NCBI RefSeq assembly: GCF_030693775.1
Contig: NZ_JAUXZY010000004.1
Span: forward strand, 372,001-436,000
Length of the DNA stretch: 64,000 nt
Reading direction: 5' to 3'
Origin: Polynucleobacter sp.
GTDB lineage: Bacteria; Pseudomonadota; Gammaproteobacteria; Burkholderiales; Burkholderiaceae
Shown: positions 20,204 to 31,634 of the stretch, in pieces
Numbering within the stretch: position 1 is the stretch's first letter
Layout of the letters: every line of letters starts with the position of its first letter
Position numbers and translations under genes: made by a program
Notes under the pieces: generated by a model
Databases searched by the model: none
What the model was told of the DNA's origin: nothing
What the model saw: the letters and a program-made list of their open reading frames with translations, nothing else

Positions 20204-22837
20204 ATGAAAGTTAACGAAATTCGCCAAGCCTACCTCGATTTTTTTGCCGCCAAAGGGCATCAAATTGTGCCTTCGAGCCCTGTTGTGCCGGGGGATGATC
20301 CTACATTGCTATTTACCAATGCAGGGATGAACCAATTTAAAGATGTTTTCTTGGGTTTTGATAAGCGCCCCTATCAACGCGCTACCTCGGCACAAAAGTG
20401 CATCCGTGCTGGCGGTAAGCACAATGACCTCGATAACGTGGGGTATACCGCCAGGCACCATACTTTTTTTGAGATGCTGGGTAATTTTTCATTTGGCGAT
20501 TACTTTAAAAAAGATGCCATTGCATTTGCATGGGAATTACTCACCGAAGTATTGAAGTTGCCTAAAGAAAAGTTGCTGGTCACGGTATATGCCGAAGATG
20601 ACGAAGCCTACGATATTTGGAACAAAGTGATTGGTGTTCCAGCGGACCGCATTATCCGGATTGGTGATAACAAAGGTGCTCGTTACGCCTCGGATAACTT
20701 TTGGATGATGGGCGATACCGGACCCTGCGGACCATGCACTGAGATTTTCTATGATCACGGCCCGGAAATAGCAGGCGGCCCTCCTGGCAGTCCTGATGAA
20801 GACGGTGACCGTTACATTGAAATTTGGAATAACGTGTTCATGCAATACAACCGTGATGAAGCGGGCGTAATGCATCCACTGCCCAAGCCCAGCGTGGATA
20901 CCGGAATGGGTCTTGAGCGCATTGCTGCAGTACTGCAGCATGTGCATTCCAATTATGAGATTGATTTGTTTGTGCATTTATTGGCGGCTGCTAAAGCGGC
21001 CGTAGATAATGCTGGCGGCGGTAATTGCGATGCGACTAGCCCATCCTTAAAGGTGATTGCAGACCATATTCGTGCTTGTAGCTTTGTGATTGTGGATGGC
21101 GTGATTCCAGGTAATGCGGGTCGTGGTTATGTGCTGCGCCGCATTGCACGCAGAGCGATTCGCCATGGCTACAAATTGGGCGCGCGCAAACCATTTTTCT
21201 ATCAATTAGTGCCAGCCTTGGTGGCGCAGATGGGCGATGCCTACCCTGAATTACGCCAAGCTCAAGAAAAAGTCGCTGCAGTACTCAAGCAAGAAGAGGA
21301 GCGCTTTTTCCAGACGATTGCGAATGGCATGGAAATTCTAGAAAGTGCTTTAGCTAATGGCAATAAAACGCTCGATGGCGAAACGGCATTTCGGCTACAT
21401 GACACCTTTGGCTTTCCACTCGATTTAACGGCAGATGTATGCCGCGAACGGAATGTCACTGTCGATGCAGCTGGTTTTGAAGCAGCCATGCAACAACAGC
21501 GCGATCAAGCGCGCGCGGCAGGCAAATTCAAAGTAGCGCAAGGATTGGAATACAAGGGCGCGCCAACGCAATTTCATGGCTATGAGGGATTGCGTCATGA
21601 GAAAGCTACGGTGCTTGCCTTGTACCTTGATGGCGCTGCCGTGCAATCGATTCAGGCGGGTGATGCTGCGGTGGTTGTTTTGGATAACACGCCGTTTTAT
21701 GCCGAGTCGGGCGGTCAAGTCGGCGATCAAGGCGAGTTACGTAATGATGCAGTCCGCTTTGAGGTTGCCGATACATTTAAGATTCAGGCCGATGTGTTTG
21801 GTCATCAAGGCGAATTACTCGAGGGCAAGTTAAGCATTGGCGACCACTTGGATGCCATCGTGGATACGCAGCAACGCTTTGACACCATGCGTAATCACAG
21901 CGCTACCCACATCATGCACAAAGCCTTGCGCGAAGTATTGGGGGATCATGTGCAGCAAAAAGGGTCGTTGGTTGATGCCAACAAAACCCGATTTGACTTT
22001 ACCCATAACGCTCCTGTGACCCAAGAGCAGATTCGCCGAATTGAAGCCATTGTCAATGACGAGATTTTGCATAACCAGGCGACATCCGCCCAGGTAATGG
22101 CTTTAGAAGACGCACAAAAAACCGGCGCCATGATGCTCTTTGGCGAGAAGTACGGCGATTCCGTACGCGTCTTAGAAATTGGCACATCCAAAGAATTGTG
22201 TGGCGGCACCCATGTGTCACGCACGGGCGACATTGGTAGCTTAAAGATTGTGTCGGAGAGTGGTGTCGCAGCCGGCATTAGGCGTGTTGAGGCGGTAACT
22301 GGTCGCCATGCACTTCAATTTTTGCAAGCCTTAGAAGATCGCCTTCATGCTACTGCAGCAGTTCTAAAAACCAATCCCCATGAGTTAACTCAGCGGGTAA
22401 CGCAGTTGCAAGACAGTTTGCGCCAAGCTGAGCGTGAGCTGGAAAAACTCAATTCCAAATTGGCTGCTAGTCAGGGAGATGAGTTGGCAGCGCAAGCAAT
22501 CGATGTGGGTGGCTTGATGGTCTTAGCTGCTCGAATGGATGGCGCTGACGCGCAGGTTCTCCGCGAGACCATGGATGCCCTCAAAGGCAAACTGAAAACG
22601 GCGGCGATTGTGCTTGGCTCAGTACAGGGCGATAAAGTCAGCTTGATTGCGGGCGTTACTGCGGATGCAATTGGGCGTGTGAAAGCGGGTGATCTCGTGA
22701 ATTTTGTTGCGCAGCAAGTCGGCGGCAAGGGTGGTGGCAAGCCAGAGATGGCAATGGCCGGGGGTACCAATCCATCGGCTTTGCCTGCAGCATTGGCGGG
22801 CGTAAAAGACTGGGTTATTCAGTCAAGTAAGGCCTAA
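20204..22837 (+). CDS. alaS: Alanyl-tRNA synthetase
   Basis: Class II synthetase charging tRNA-Ala. It begins [19 protein letters not shown], and the catalytic core includes [17 protein letters not shown] and [15 protein letters not shown]. The editing domain zinc motif [11 protein letters not shown] and [13 protein letters not shown] are intact, followed by the C-Ala domain with [12 protein letters not shown]. Length 877 residues, standard. The start has GAGGG just upstream. Followed 16 bp later by tusA. Confidence 0.97.
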   Translation: MKVNEIRQAYLDFFAAKGHQIVPSSPVVPGDDPTLLFTNAGMNQFKDVFLGFDKRPYQRATSAQKCIRAGGKHNDLDNVGYTARHHTFFEMLGNFSFGDYFKKDAIAFAWELLTEVLKLPKEKLLVTVYAEDDEAYDIWNKVIGVPADRIIRIGDNKGARYASDNFWMMGDTGPCGPCTEIFYDHGPEIAGGPPGSPDEDGDRYIEIWNNVFMQYNRDEAGVMHPLPKPSVDTGMGLERIAAVLQHVHSNYEIDLFVHLLAAAKAAVDNAGGGNCDATSPSLKVIADHIRACSFVIVDGVIPGNAGRGYVLRRIARRAIRHGYKLGARKPFFYQLVPALVAQMGDAYPELRQAQEKVAAVLKQEEERFFQTIANGMEILESALANGNKTLDGETAFRLHDTFGFPLDLTADVCRERNVTVDAAGFEAAMQQQRDQARAAGKFKVAQGLEYKGAPTQFHGYEGLRHEKATVLALYLDGAAVQSIQAGDAAVVVLDNTPFYAESGGQVGDQGELRNDAVRFEVADTFKIQADVFGHQGELLEGKLSIGDHLDAIVDTQQRFDTMRNHSATHIMHKALREVLGDHVQQKGSLVDANKTRFDFTHNAPVTQEQIRRIEAIVNDEILHNQATSAQVMALEDAQKTGAMMLFGEKYGDSVRVLEIGTSKELCGGTHVSRTGDIGSLKIVSESGVAAGIRRVEAVTGRHALQFLQALEDRLHATAAVLKTNPHELTQRVTQLQDSLRQAERELEKLNSKLAASQGDELAAQAIDVGGLMVLAARMDGADAQVLRETMDALKGKLKTAAIVLGSVQGDKVSLIAGVTADAIGRVKAGDLVNFVAQQVGGKGGGKPEMAMAGGTNPSALPAALAGVKDWVIQSSKA

Positions 22838-22853
22838 TAAAGAGGAGCAGGAC

Positions 22854-23099
22854 ATGAGTGAAGTCATCATCCCCGAAGTCAATCGTGAAATCGATGCGAT
22901 TGGCATGAATTGCCCCTTACCGATTTTGCGCACTAAAAAAGCCTTAGCGGATATGGAGTCAGGCCAGATTTTGATGGTGAAGGCAACCGATGCCGGTGCT
23001 GCGCATGATTTCCCGGTCTTTGCCAAACAGACCGGAAACGAACTCATTGCTACCGCAAGTGAGGGCGATACCTTGATTTTTTATCTCAAGCGCCGCTAA
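22854..23099 (+). CDS. tusA: TusA-family sulfurtransferase
   Basis: Small 81-residue sulfur-carrier protein. The signature MNCPLPILRTKKAL contains the persulfide-bearing Cys in the CPxP motif. Family members relay sulfur for tRNA thiolation, molybdenum-cofactor synthesis or sulfur oxidation. Which of these applies here is not visible. It has GAGGAG 7-8 nt before the ATG and is probably cotranscribed with alaS. Confidence 0.9.
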   Translation: MSEVIIPEVNREIDAIGMNCPLPILRTKKALADMESGQILMVKATDAGAAHDFPVFAKQTGNELIATASEGDTLIFYLKRR

Positions 23100-23103
23100 G
23101 CGC

Positions 23104-23991
23104 TTAGGTTAACGATCTGTTTTTAAGATAGGCAGCGAACTCAGCGCCCAGCTCGGTGTGGCGTAAGGCAAATTCAACTGAGGCTTTCATATAGCCGAGC
23201 TTGCTACCGCAGTCATAACGCACGCCGTCATATTCATAAGCGAACACGGGCTCTTCCTTCAGGAGTGAGGCAATTGCATCGGTCAACTGAATTTCGCCGC
23301 CCGCGCCAGGTTTTAGGTTCCGAATGTGCGCAAAGATCGAGGACGATAAAACGTAGCGTCCAACCACTGCTAAATTCGATGGTGCATCTTTGGGGTGTGG
23401 CTTTTCCACAATCCCATTTAAGCGATAAATGCCTTTAGATACTTCGGTGCCAGCAACAATGCCGTAAGAACTGCTTTTGGCAGGATCAATTTTTTCAACC
23501 GCAATCACAGAGCCTTGTTGTGCCTCATGTACCTTGAGCATTTGCTCCAATACTGGGGGTTGGCCATCCAATAAGTCGTCGGCCAAAATGATGGCAAAGG
23601 GCTCATCGCGTACTAGCTTTTCAGCGCAGAGCACTGCATGACCTAGGCCCAAGGCTTCGGGTTGGCGTACATAGACGCAATCCACGTGACTGGGTTTAAT
23701 ACTGCGGACAATTTCTAGTAAAGCATGCTTATTTTTTGCCTCAAGCTCGGCTTCCAGCTCATACGCTTTATCAAAGTGATCTTCAATTGCACGCTTGCTA
23801 CGACCGGTTACAAAAATCATTTCAGTAATGCCAGCCGCAATTGCTTCTTCTACGGCGTACTGAATCAATGGCTTATCCACCACATTGAGCATTTCCTTTG
23901 GGCTGGCTTTCGTGGCAGGCAAAAAGCGGGTACCCAATCCAGCAACAGGAAATACAGCTTTGCTAACTGGCTTAGAGAAAGGGGCGGTCAT
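23104..23991 (-). CDS. galU: UTP-glucose-1-phosphate uridylyltransferase
   Basis: Makes UDP-glucose from UTP and glucose-1-phosphate for LPS and exopolysaccharide synthesis. The N-terminal nucleotide-binding loop is [20 protein letters not shown] near residue 14, followed by [17 protein letters not shown]; the later [20 protein letters not shown] is also typical. Length 295 residues from the ATG at 23991; a TTG at 24006 would add five residues. It converges on tusA with a 4-bp gap. Confidence 0.95.
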   Translation of the reverse strand: MTAPFSKPVSKAVFPVAGLGTRFLPATKASPKEMLNVVDKPLIQYAVEEAIAAGITEMIFVTGRSKRAIEDHFDKAYELEAELEAKNKHALLEIVRSIKPSHVDCVYVRQPEALGLGHAVLCAEKLVRDEPFAIILADDLLDGQPPVLEQMLKVHEAQQGSVIAVEKIDPAKSSSYGIVAGTEVSKGIYRLNGIVEKPHPKDAPSNLAVVGRYVLSSSIFAHIRNLKPGAGGEIQLTDAIASLLKEEPVFAYEYDGVRYDCGSKLGYMKASVEFALRHTELGAEFAAYLKNRSLT

Positions 23992-24049
23992 TGCAAATCC
24001 AATCAAACAAAAAGAATGGGCTGATTCTAGCGGAGATCAGGCATGCCAA

Positions 24050-26965
24050 CTAGGCTTTGCCAAGGCGATCCAGCTGGGCAAGCAATTTTTCGTGGTTTTG
24101 CTCAAATCCAGCCAAACGCAGCTTTTCTTGTGCGACCACCTCTACAGGGGCGCGCGCAACAAAACTCTCATTATCTAATTTGCTGCGGGCTTTAGTGATT
24201 TCATTGGCAAGCCGGTCAATTTCTTTACGCAGCCGTATGCGTTCAGCGTCTACATCGACTTCAATCTTCAGGAGTAACTTCAGATCGCCCACTAAAGCAA
24301 TGGGCGCCCCAGGGGCATCGCGCTCAAGCAAGGCTTCATCACTGTAAATCTTCACTTCCGATAGTTTTGCCAGTGCTTGCAAATAGGGGCTTGCCTTTTC
24401 TAAGAAAGCGGCGGGTCCATAAATCCATAGCGGTACTTTTTGCGCTGGAGAAATTTGCATCTCTCCTCGCAGGTTGCGGCAAGCATCGACAATCGCCTTG
24501 ACTTGATTGACCCACGCTTCGCTGTGTTCATCGAGCTTTGAGGGTTGTGCCACTGGATAGGGCTGCAGGGCAATCGACTGCCCTGCTTGTTCAGAAAGTA
24601 TCTTTCCGGTTTTGGGCCCAACCGTTTGCCATAGAGTCTCGGTAATAAACGGAATGAGTGGATGGGCCATGCGCAAAATGGTTTCCAGTACACGCAAAAG
24701 AGTACGGCGGGTTGCACGTTGTTGCGCTGGCGTGCCCGTTTGTAGCTGTACCTTAGCAAGCTCTAAATACCAATCGCAGTATTCGTCCCAGACAAACTGA
24801 TAAATGGCGCTGGCGATATTGTCAAAGCGGTATTGCGTAAAGCCTTTTTCAACCTCAAGCTCAGTGCGTTGCAGGGCCGACACAATCCAGCGATCAGCCG
24901 CAGAAAAATCAAGATGGCCATCGGGGCCGCATTGCTCGTTGCAGGGGGCAAAGCCGTTGTCTTCATCTGATCCAGGGCAATTCATCAAGACAAAGCGGGT
25001 TGCATTCCAGAGTTTGTTGCAAAAATTCCGGTAACCTTCGCAGCGCTTCTGATCAAAATTAATGTTGCGACCCAGTGAAGCCAGCGAGGCAAAGGTAAAG
25101 CGCAGTGCATCGGTACCAAACGCCGGAATCCCCTCTGGAAACTCTTTCCGTGTTTTTTTGCCAATGCTATCCGCCTGCTTTGGATTCATCAGGCCGGTAG
25201 TGCGTTTGTCGATGAGGGTGTCAAGCGTGATGCCATCAATCAGGTCGATTGGGTCCAAGGTGTTGCCTTTGGACTTGCTCATCTTCTGGCCTTCCGCATC
25301 CCGTACAAGACCATGGACATAGACTGTATGAAACGGCACCTTGCCCGTGAAATGGCAGGTCATCATGACCATTCGCGCCACCCAAAAGAAAATGATGTCA
25401 AAGCCAGTAACCAATACCGAGGAAGGCAAGAAATGCTTGAGCTCCGGGGTTTCTTTGGGCCAGCCCAGCGCACTAAACGGCACCAGGGCAGAGCTAAACC
25501 AGGTATCGAGTACATCGGGGTCACGGGTGAGTGTGCCGGTATAGCCAGCAGCCAGTGCTTTTGCTTTCGCATCCGTTTCCGATCGTGCCACAAAAATTTG
25601 CCCAGCATCGCCATACCATGCTGGAATCTGATGACCCCACCACAATTGGCGCGAAATACACCAATCCTGAATGTTCTCTAGCCACTGGTTATAGGTGCTA
25701 TTCCAGTTTTCAGGAACTAATTTGATGTCGCCACTCGTAACCGCATGCAATGCGGCGCTGGCAATGGATTCACCCGGTTTATAGGCGTTGTCTTGCGATG
25801 GTTTCGAAACCGCCACAAACCATTGATCGGTCAGCATCGGTTCAATAATCACTTGCGTGCGGTCGCCGCGCGGCACCATCAGCTTATGGGGCTGTACCTT
25901 TTCTAAAAAACCACTCGCCTCTAAATCGGCAACCACGCGCTTGCGGGCCTCAAAGCGATCAAGACCTTGGTATGCGATCGGTGCGTTCTCATTGATCTTG
26001 GCATCGAGCGTCAGAACATTAATGAGGGGAAGCTGATGGCGCTGACCAACGGCATAGTCGTTAAAGTCGTGTGCTGGAGTTACCTTCACAACGCCCGTAC
26101 CAAACTCCAGGTCAACGTAATCGTCGGCGATGATGGGGATGGTGCGATCACACAGAGGTAGGCTGACCGATTGACCAATCAGATGGCGATAGCGCTCATC
26201 ATTGGGATTGACCATGACGGCAACGTCACCCAGTAAGGTTTCTGGGCGGGTCGTAGCTACCACGAGGGAGCCAGAGCCATCGCTTAAAGGGTAGCGGATG
26301 TGCCACATGCTACCGTCTTCCTCTTCGCTCACGACCTCGAGATCGGAAACGGCTGTACCCAACTGCGGGTCCCAGTTCACGAGGCGCTTGCCGCGGTAAA
26401 TCAAACCTTGCTCATGCAGGCGAACGAAGACTTCCACAACCGAGGCCGACATTTTGTCGTCCATCGTGAAATACTCCCGACCCCAATCAATCGACGCACC
26501 TAGGCGCCTAATTTGCCGAGTAATGGTCGAGCCGGAAGTTTCTTTCCACTCCCATACTTTTTCTAAAAACACATCGCGTCCTAAATCATGGCGGGATACT
26601 TTTTGCGCATCGAGCTGGCGCTCAACCACGATTTGCGTGGCAATACCAGCATGGTCGGTTCCTGGAACCCACAGAGTGTTTTTGCCAGACATGCGGGCAT
26701 GACGGATCAAGCCGTCCATGATGGTTTGATTAAATGCGTGACCCATATGCAAGGTGCCGGTGACATTGGGCGGTGGCAGCTGAATGCTGAAATCCGCCTT
26801 ATCGTCGTCAAGGGTGGCACTTGCTATGCCGCGCTTTTCCCATTCCGGACCCCAAAATGCTTCGATTGGGGCAGGTTCATATGATTTGGCTAGCTCGACT
26901 CCAGCAGGTGATTCTGCTGTGGACTGGGCTGGGCTTGATTCAGGGGTATTCGGGGAGATTGGCAT
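24050..26965 (-). CDS. valS: Valyl-tRNA synthetase
   Basis: Class I synthetase with a CP1 editing domain. [15 protein letters not shown] gives the HIGH-equivalent HMGH at residues 73-76, and KMSKS occurs as [16 protein letters not shown]-terminal coiled coil (about the last 60 residues, Lys/Glu/Leu-rich) is complete. The length is 971 residues from the ATG at 26965; a TTG at 26974 is the longer option. It is divergent from uvrD, with start codons only 24 bp apart. Confidence 0.96.
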   Translation of the reverse strand: MPISPNTPESSPAQSTAESPAGVELAKSYEPAPIEAFWGPEWEKRGIASATLDDDKADFSIQLPPPNVTGTLHMGHAFNQTIMDGLIRHARMSGKNTLWVPGTDHAGIATQIVVERQLDAQKVSRHDLGRDVFLEKVWEWKETSGSTITRQIRRLGASIDWGREYFTMDDKMSASVVEVFVRLHEQGLIYRGKRLVNWDPQLGTAVSDLEVVSEEEDGSMWHIRYPLSDGSGSLVVATTRPETLLGDVAVMVNPNDERYRHLIGQSVSLPLCDRTIPIIADDYVDLEFGTGVVKVTPAHDFNDYAVGQRHQLPLINVLTLDAKINENAPIAYQGLDRFEARKRVVADLEASGFLEKVQPHKLMVPRGDRTQVIIEPMLTDQWFVAVSKPSQDNAYKPGESIASAALHAVTSGDIKLVPENWNSTYNQWLENIQDWCISRQLWWGHQIPAWYGDAGQIFVARSETDAKAKALAAGYTGTLTRDPDVLDTWFSSALVPFSALGWPKETPELKHFLPSSVLVTGFDIIFFWVARMVMMTCHFTGKVPFHTVYVHGLVRDAEGQKMSKSKGNTLDPIDLIDGITLDTLIDKRTTGLMNPKQADSIGKKTRKEFPEGIPAFGTDALRFTFASLASLGRNINFDQKRCEGYRNFCNKLWNATRFVLMNCPGSDEDNGFAPCNEQCGPDGHLDFSAADRWIVSALQRTELEVEKGFTQYRFDNIASAIYQFVWDEYCDWYLELAKVQLQTGTPAQQRATRRTLLRVLETILRMAHPLIPFITETLWQTVGPKTGKILSEQAGQSIALQPYPVAQPSKLDEHSEAWVNQVKAIVDACRNLRGEMQISPAQKVPLWIYGPAAFLEKASPYLQALAKLSEVKIYSDEALLERDAPGAPIALVGDLKLLLKIEVDVDAERIRLRKEIDRLANEITKARSKLDNESFVARAPVEVVAQEKLRLAGFEQNHEKLLAQLDRLGKA

Positions 26966-26976
26966 AAGAGTCAAAT

Positions 26977-26982
26977 TATAAT
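26977..26982. promoter_or_regulatory. Shared palindromic TATAAT between valS and uvrD
   Basis: The palindrome ATTATAAT places a consensus TATAAT on both strands in the 24-bp gap. It ends 7 nt before the uvrD ATG on the plus strand and about 11 nt before the valS ATG on the minus strand. The -35 elements would have to lie within the opposing coding sequences and look poor. Confidence 0.5.
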
Positions 26983-26989
26983 TGGCGTA

Positions 26990-29341
26990 ATGTATTCAGA
27001 CCTACTCGCGAACCTAAACCCAGAACAACGCGAGGCAGTGACCTTACCTCCGGTTGCCGAAAATGGCCATGCCCAGTCCGCCCTGATCTTGGCCGGTGCC
27101 GGTAGCGGCAAGACGCGGGTACTTACCACCCGCATCGCCTGGCTCATCCAAACAGGCCAGGTTTCCCCAATTGGTGTCTTGGCGGTGACATTTACCAATA
27201 AAGCGGCCAAAGAGATGATGATGCGGCTGAGCTCGATGCTGCCGATCAATACCCGCGGCATGTGGATTGGCACGTTTCATGGTCTTTGCAACCGCTTGCT
27301 GCGAGCGCACCACCGCGATGCTGGATTGCCTTCCACCTTTCAAATTTTAGATACCCAAGACCAGTTGTCGGCAATCAAACGCCTGCTCAAAGGTTTGAAG
27401 GTCGATGATGAAAAGTACCCACCGAAGCAGTTGCAGTATTTCATTGCGCATGCCAAAGAACGGGGCATGCGGGCACGCGATTTGGAAAGCGGCGATGATT
27501 TTCAGGCGCGCATGGCGCAGCTCTACGATGCTTATGACCAGCAGTGTCAACGCGAAGGCGTAGTTGACTTTGCTGAGCTCTTATTGCGTAGCTACGAACT
27601 TTTAAAGCACAGTGAAGCCATTCGTACCCACTACCAAGAGCGCTTCCGTCATATTTTGATTGATGAGTTTCAAGACACCAATGCCTTGCAGTACGCCTGG
27701 TTAAAGCTGCTATCTGGCCACGATGGCGGCCGTGCCAAAGCGGATGCTAGCGCTGTCTTTGCGGTAGGTGATGACGATCAAAGTATTTATGCTTTCCGCG
27801 GCGCAGATGTTGCCAATATGCGCCTTTATGAAACTCAATTTCAGCCGATCATGGTCAAGCTAGAGCAGAACTACCGCTCGCATGGCCATATTTTAGATTC
27901 AGCAAATCACTTGATTGCGAACAACACCGGCCGTCTCGGAAAAAATCTGCGTACCGATGCGGGTCATGGCGAGCCAGTTCGCATCTATGAGGCGGCAAGC
28001 GACGGGATGGAGGCGAGTTGGCTGATTGACGAGATTAAAGCGCTCGTCAATGGCGGCTTACGACGCAGCGATATTGCTTTGCTCTATCGCAGCAATGCCC
28101 AGTCACGCATTATTGAGCACGGTCTATTTTCGTCAGGGATTCCATACCGAGTCTACGGCGGTCTGCGCTTTTTTGAACGCGCTGAAATCAAACATGCGCT
28201 CGCTTATTTGCGCTTATTGGAAAATCCTAATGACGACACCTCATTTTCTCGGGTGGTTAATTTTCCAACCCGTGGTATTGGTGCGCGCTCGATCGAGGCA
28301 TTGCAAGACGCAGCACGGCAGCAGCAATGCTCACTGTATTTGGCCGCCTCTAGCTTAGAAGGAAAGGCCGGCGCGGCCTTGGGTGGTTTTGTGCGCTTAG
28401 TAGACCACATGCGCGAGGCAACCCGTCGCAACACCCTGCCTGAAACGGTTGAGTTTGTGATTCAGCACAGCGGTTTAATCCAGCACTATTTGACCGAGCG
28501 CGAAGGCCAGGATCGCGTTGAAAACTTACAAGAACTTGTTAATGCGGCTACGGCGTTTATTGCCGAAGAGGGTTATGGGCAAAATGCCGAAGCTGCATTA
28601 CTGCCCGGAGAAAATGACCCAGGTACGCTCGAAGCGTCGCCGCTAGCTGGCTTTTTATCCCATGCCTCGCTTGAGGCAGGCGATAACCAAGCCCAAGCCG
28701 GGCAGGATGCCATTCAATTGATGACGGTGCACTCTGCCAAAGGGCTTGAGTTCACCGCTGTCTTTATCACGGGCCTCGAAGAGGGTTTGTTTCCGCATGA
28801 GAACAGCGTCAACGAAGCCAATGGTTTAGAAGAGGAGCGCCGTTTAATGTATGTGGCGATTACCCGCGCAAAAGAGCGCCTTTACCTATCGCATACGCAA
28901 TCCCGCATGTTGCATGGTCAGGTGCGCTACAACATGCCCTCGCGTTTCTTGGAAGAGCTGCCATCCGATTCCCTGAAATGGCTGACACCCAAAGCAAAGG
29001 ATGCCCGCTGGGGCGGTAGTCGTAATACTGGCTCCAGTTGGCAGGGTGGTGGCTATACCCGTCAGCGCGATAACGAGGGTATGGATACGTTTGATATGGA
29101 GACGCCGCGCTTAGGCAGTCGCAACAAAGCCACTGAGACCGTTAAGCGGATGGCTGCACCACCGCGTTCAGGCTATCCATTTACGATTGGCCAGCAGGTA
29201 TTCCATACGAAGTTTGGCGAGGGCCGTGTTGTCGGCTTAGAAGGGCTCGACCTTGAGGCGCGTGCTCAGGTGAACTTCAAGCGCCATGGTGTGAAGTGGT
29301 TACAACTTAGCATCGCCAAACTCACAGCGATTGACGCCTAG
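26990..29341 (+). CDS. uvrD: UvrD/Rep/PcrA-type DNA helicase
   Basis: SF1A 3'-5' DNA helicase acting in nucleotide-excision and mismatch repair. Visible motifs: Q-motif LNPEQREAV, Walker A GAGSGKT at residues 36-42, LIDEFQDTN (II), [15 protein letters not shown] (III), [12 protein letters not shown] (IV), [12 protein letters not shown] (V) and [11 protein letters not shown] (VI). A C-terminal Tudor-like domain follows ([18 protein letters not shown] to the end). The length of 783 residues is standard. UvrD, rather than Rep, is favoured by the Tudor-like tail. Confidence 0.93.
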   Translation: MYSDLLANLNPEQREAVTLPPVAENGHAQSALILAGAGSGKTRVLTTRIAWLIQTGQVSPIGVLAVTFTNKAAKEMMMRLSSMLPINTRGMWIGTFHGLCNRLLRAHHRDAGLPSTFQILDTQDQLSAIKRLLKGLKVDDEKYPPKQLQYFIAHAKERGMRARDLESGDDFQARMAQLYDAYDQQCQREGVVDFAELLLRSYELLKHSEAIRTHYQERFRHILIDEFQDTNALQYAWLKLLSGHDGGRAKADASAVFAVGDDDQSIYAFRGADVANMRLYETQFQPIMVKLEQNYRSHGHILDSANHLIANNTGRLGKNLRTDAGHGEPVRIYEAASDGMEASWLIDEIKALVNGGLRRSDIALLYRSNAQSRIIEHGLFSSGIPYRVYGGLRFFERAEIKHALAYLRLLENPNDDTSFSRVVNFPTRGIGARSIEALQDAARQQQCSLYLAASSLEGKAGAALGGFVRLVDHMREATRRNTLPETVEFVIQHSGLIQHYLTEREGQDRVENLQELVNAATAFIAEEGYGQNAEAALLPGENDPGTLEASPLAGFLSHASLEAGDNQAQAGQDAIQLMTVHSAKGLEFTAVFITGLEEGLFPHENSVNEANGLEEERRLMYVAITRAKERLYLSHTQSRMLHGQVRYNMPSRFLEELPSDSLKWLTPKAKDARWGGSRNTGSSWQGGGYTRQRDNEGMDTFDMETPRLGSRNKATETVKRMAAPPRSGYPFTIGQQVFHTKFGEGRVVGLEGLDLEARAQVNFKRHGVKWLQLSIAKLTAIDA

Positions 29342-29347
29342 GTCGAC

Positions 29348-30139
29348 CTACCCTTCGGTCGATAATTGCTCAATATTGTTGTCAGTGAAGCAACCTTTCC
29401 AGGTTGCAAAAAAAGAGCAATACATAATCGTGAGTCCCGCCATCGAAATGGGTACAACCACGTAGGAAGCAATGCTCCCTAAATCGAGCGCATCGAGTAA
29501 GCCACCAATCATCATGGGCAATGCCACGAGAACGATGCCCCAAATCACCAAGTAATAAGCAAAGGCGGCGCGATTGGACCAGCATGCCATCCAGCTTGAA
29601 AAGATCGCTTGCGTTACGGGCATTTCAGCCCACGCCACCAAGAGGGGGGCGAACCACATCAGCATTGCAACTGGAACGTAGAGTAAGCCGCCAATAAACA
29701 CTAATTTGTACAACTGTTGCATCGCCTCCGCACTCGGAGCTTGGTCGCTAGTCAAGAGCGGCAGTAGCGCTTCAAAGTCGACGATGAGGCTAGCCAAAAA
29801 ACTCAAGATTAAGATGCAGGCGGTGTAAATCAGGCCGAGTTGCAAAATGCGCTTCCTTGCCACAGTGGATGGCAAGCGAAATGCAGCTAAATACGCCGTT
29901 GGCAGAATCCGCTCTTTTTGAATCGCTTGCCTGCATGCCGTCATAAACCCCACCGAAAGGGCGGGAGTGACTAAGAGCACAGCAAAAACACCAATCACTG
30001 GAATCAAAATAGACAGCTGTGCAAAGAAAATGTACATGAAGACCAGCATTAAAAACCCCAGCGGGTTTTGCTTAAAAAGCCAAAAGCCCTGGCGTATCCA
30101 AGTGATGGCTTCTTTGTGGTTAACGTGATTGAGTTTCAT
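29348..30139 (-). CDS. BPSS1780-family integral membrane protein, function unknown
   Basis: A 263-residue protein with about six membrane helices in a glycerophosphoryl-diester-phosphodiesterase-membrane-domain-like fold. The N-terminal part has WIRQGFWLFKQNPLGFLMLV, which is the typical opening of the BPSS1780 family common in Burkholderiales. The role is unknown. It is 23 bp downstream of thrB on the same strand and likely cotranscribed; it converges with uvrD (6-bp gap). Confidence 0.8.
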   Translation of the reverse strand: MKLNHVNHKEAITWIRQGFWLFKQNPLGFLMLVFMYIFFAQLSILIPVIGVFAVLLVTPALSVGFMTACRQAIQKERILPTAYLAAFRLPSTVARKRILQLGLIYTACILILSFLASLIVDFEALLPLLTSDQAPSAEAMQQLYKLVFIGGLLYVPVAMLMWFAPLLVAWAEMPVTQAIFSSWMACWSNRAAFAYYLVIWGIVLVALPMMIGGLLDALDLGSIASYVVVPISMAGLTIMYCSFFATWKGCFTDNNIEQLSTEG

Positions 30140-30162
30140 CTAGGCACTTTGTGGGATCAATT

Positions 30163-31143
30163 TTAAAAAATAGAGCCTGCAGCGGATTGGCGACGACTAC
30201 GCAATATCCGTTCGAAGTGGCTTGGATCATGGGGTGTTAACATCTGGGCATCGCGGGGCAAATAAAAATCCCACAAACGCGAGATCCAAAAACGCAGGGC
30301 GGCCGCACGTAGCATCGCTGCAATACCGGCTAATTCATCTGGGCTGAGTGGCCGCACGGATTGATAAGCATTAACTAATGCCTGCATGCGAGCAGAGTCC
30401 AGCGCGCCGCCTTCTAGGAAGCACCAATCATTGATGGTGACCGCTAGATCAAACAACCATTTATCGGTACCGGCAAAATAGAAATCAAAAAACCCACCAA
30501 GGCGCATTGCTGAGCCTTGGCCTTCAAATAGGACGTTGTCGCGAAAGAGATCGCAATGGCTAGCGCCTTCGGGAAGTGCACGGTATGCGGCCGATGCAAA
30601 AAATGCTTCTTGAAAAGCCATTTCATCAACCAATAGGCTGCGTTGATCGTCACTCAGGTGGGGCAAGATTGCCGGAACCGTTTCGCGCCACCAGCCAAGG
30701 CTGCGCAGATTGGGTTGGTGCTGGGCAAAGTCGGCGCCAGCCAAATGCATTTTTGCCAGCATGCTTCCCACCATAGCGCAGTGTGCTGAGGAAGGCTGCA
30801 TGCACGATGCGCCTGCGAGCTTGCTGACGATGGCAGCCGGCTTACCTTTGAGGGCAAACAAAATCGCGCCTGCGTGATTCGCAATCGGCTTAGGCACGGG
30901 AATGCCTTTTTCAGCGAGATGGCGCATGAGCTCCAGGTAATACGGAAGTTGCGCTGCAGATAAGCGCTCAAAAACAGTGAGAACGAATTCGTTTGGACCG
31001 CGCTCGTTGTTTGTGTCGAGAAAAAAATTAGAGTTCTCGATCCCGCCCTGAATGCCGCGAACAGCCGACGCTACCCCAATATCAAAGTCGGCAGAAATCC
31101 ATTCCGAAATATCGCTTAATTCGACGGGAGTAAATACGGCCAT
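30163..31143 (-). CDS. thrB: Homoserine kinase (APH-fold type)
   Basis: Phosphorylates homoserine in threonine synthesis. This is the aminoglycoside-phosphotransferase-fold ThrB found in Pseudomonas and betaproteobacteria, not the GHMP type of E. coli. Evidence is the opening [29 protein letters not shown], the catalytic loop [14 protein letters not shown] and the metal-binding Asp in [10 protein letters not shown]. Length 326 residues. It follows the DUF2782 gene by 12 bp, and polA is divergent upstream, a neighbourhood also seen in pseudomonads. Confidence 0.93.
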   Translation of the reverse strand: MAVFTPVELSDISEWISADFDIGVASAVRGIQGGIENSNFFLDTNNERGPNEFVLTVFERLSAAQLPYYLELMRHLAEKGIPVPKPIANHAGAILFALKGKPAAIVSKLAGASCMQPSSAHCAMVGSMLAKMHLAGADFAQHQPNLRSLGWWRETVPAILPHLSDDQRSLLVDEMAFQEAFFASAAYRALPEGASHCDLFRDNVLFEGQGSAMRLGGFFDFYFAGTDKWLFDLAVTINDWCFLEGGALDSARMQALVNAYQSVRPLSPDELAGIAAMLRAAALRFWISRLWDFYLPRDAQMLTPHDPSHFERILRSRRQSAAGSIF

Positions 31144-31155
31144 ACGAAGCGTGAC

Positions 31156-31539
31156 TTAAAACGGAATGCTAATGCTGGGAACGCTGAGCAAATTGTCATT
31201 GGTTTTGTTACTCGGTCCAGGCATAACGGATGTGGGGGGCGACATTTCGTAGGTTCCCAAGGGTCCTTTGACTTGAACTTCCGTTGGTGCATTAGCATCA
31301 CGAAATTCCTTGACTTGAGTGCCGCCTGGATCGGTGTACTCAAAAGTAGGTTTACGTGCATCTGCATTACCTAATGCGCCGGGGTTACCAACGGGGGCAG
31401 CAATCGGTTGATTGTTAATGCGGTTAAGCTCTGCTGGGCTCAGCGCCTGGGAATTTCCCCCTTGGGCTTGGGCAGAGGCGCAAATGGCCATGAGGCTTGA
31501 AATCAGCGAAGTGGCAAGCAGGTGCAGGGTTGGGCGCAT
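31156..31539 (-). CDS. DUF2782-like exported protein
   Basis: A 127-residue protein with an N-terminal signal peptide (LLATSLISSLMAICASAQAQ; probable cleavage after AQA). The mature part is Pro/Asn-rich with YTDPGGTQVKEFRDANAPTE, similar to DUF2782 proteins encoded between polA and thrB in many proteobacteria. Function unknown; presumed periplasmic. First gene of the DUF2782-thrB-BPSS1780 unit, divergent from polA. Confidence 0.8.
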   Translation of the reverse strand: MRPTLHLLATSLISSLMAICASAQAQGGNSQALSPAELNRINNQPIAAPVGNPGALGNADARKPTFEYTDPGGTQVKEFRDANAPTEVQVKGPLGTYEMSPPTSVMPGPSNKTNDNLLSVPSISIPF

Positions 31540-31622
31540 AAAGTGTCTTGGTTTTTGGTTAGTTCAAGCTAGCCCCTCAGCCGAGATGGCAAGGAATTAG
31601 CAACAAGTAAGTAACTAGATTG

Positions 31623-31628
31623 TACGAT
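31623..31628 (+). promoter_or_regulatory. Candidate -10 hexamer for polA
   Basis: TACGAT ends 6 nt before the polA ATG at 31635. No good -35 was found. Fits the same start-adjacent pattern as several other first genes here. Confidence 0.35.
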
Positions 31629-31634
31629 TGCGGT

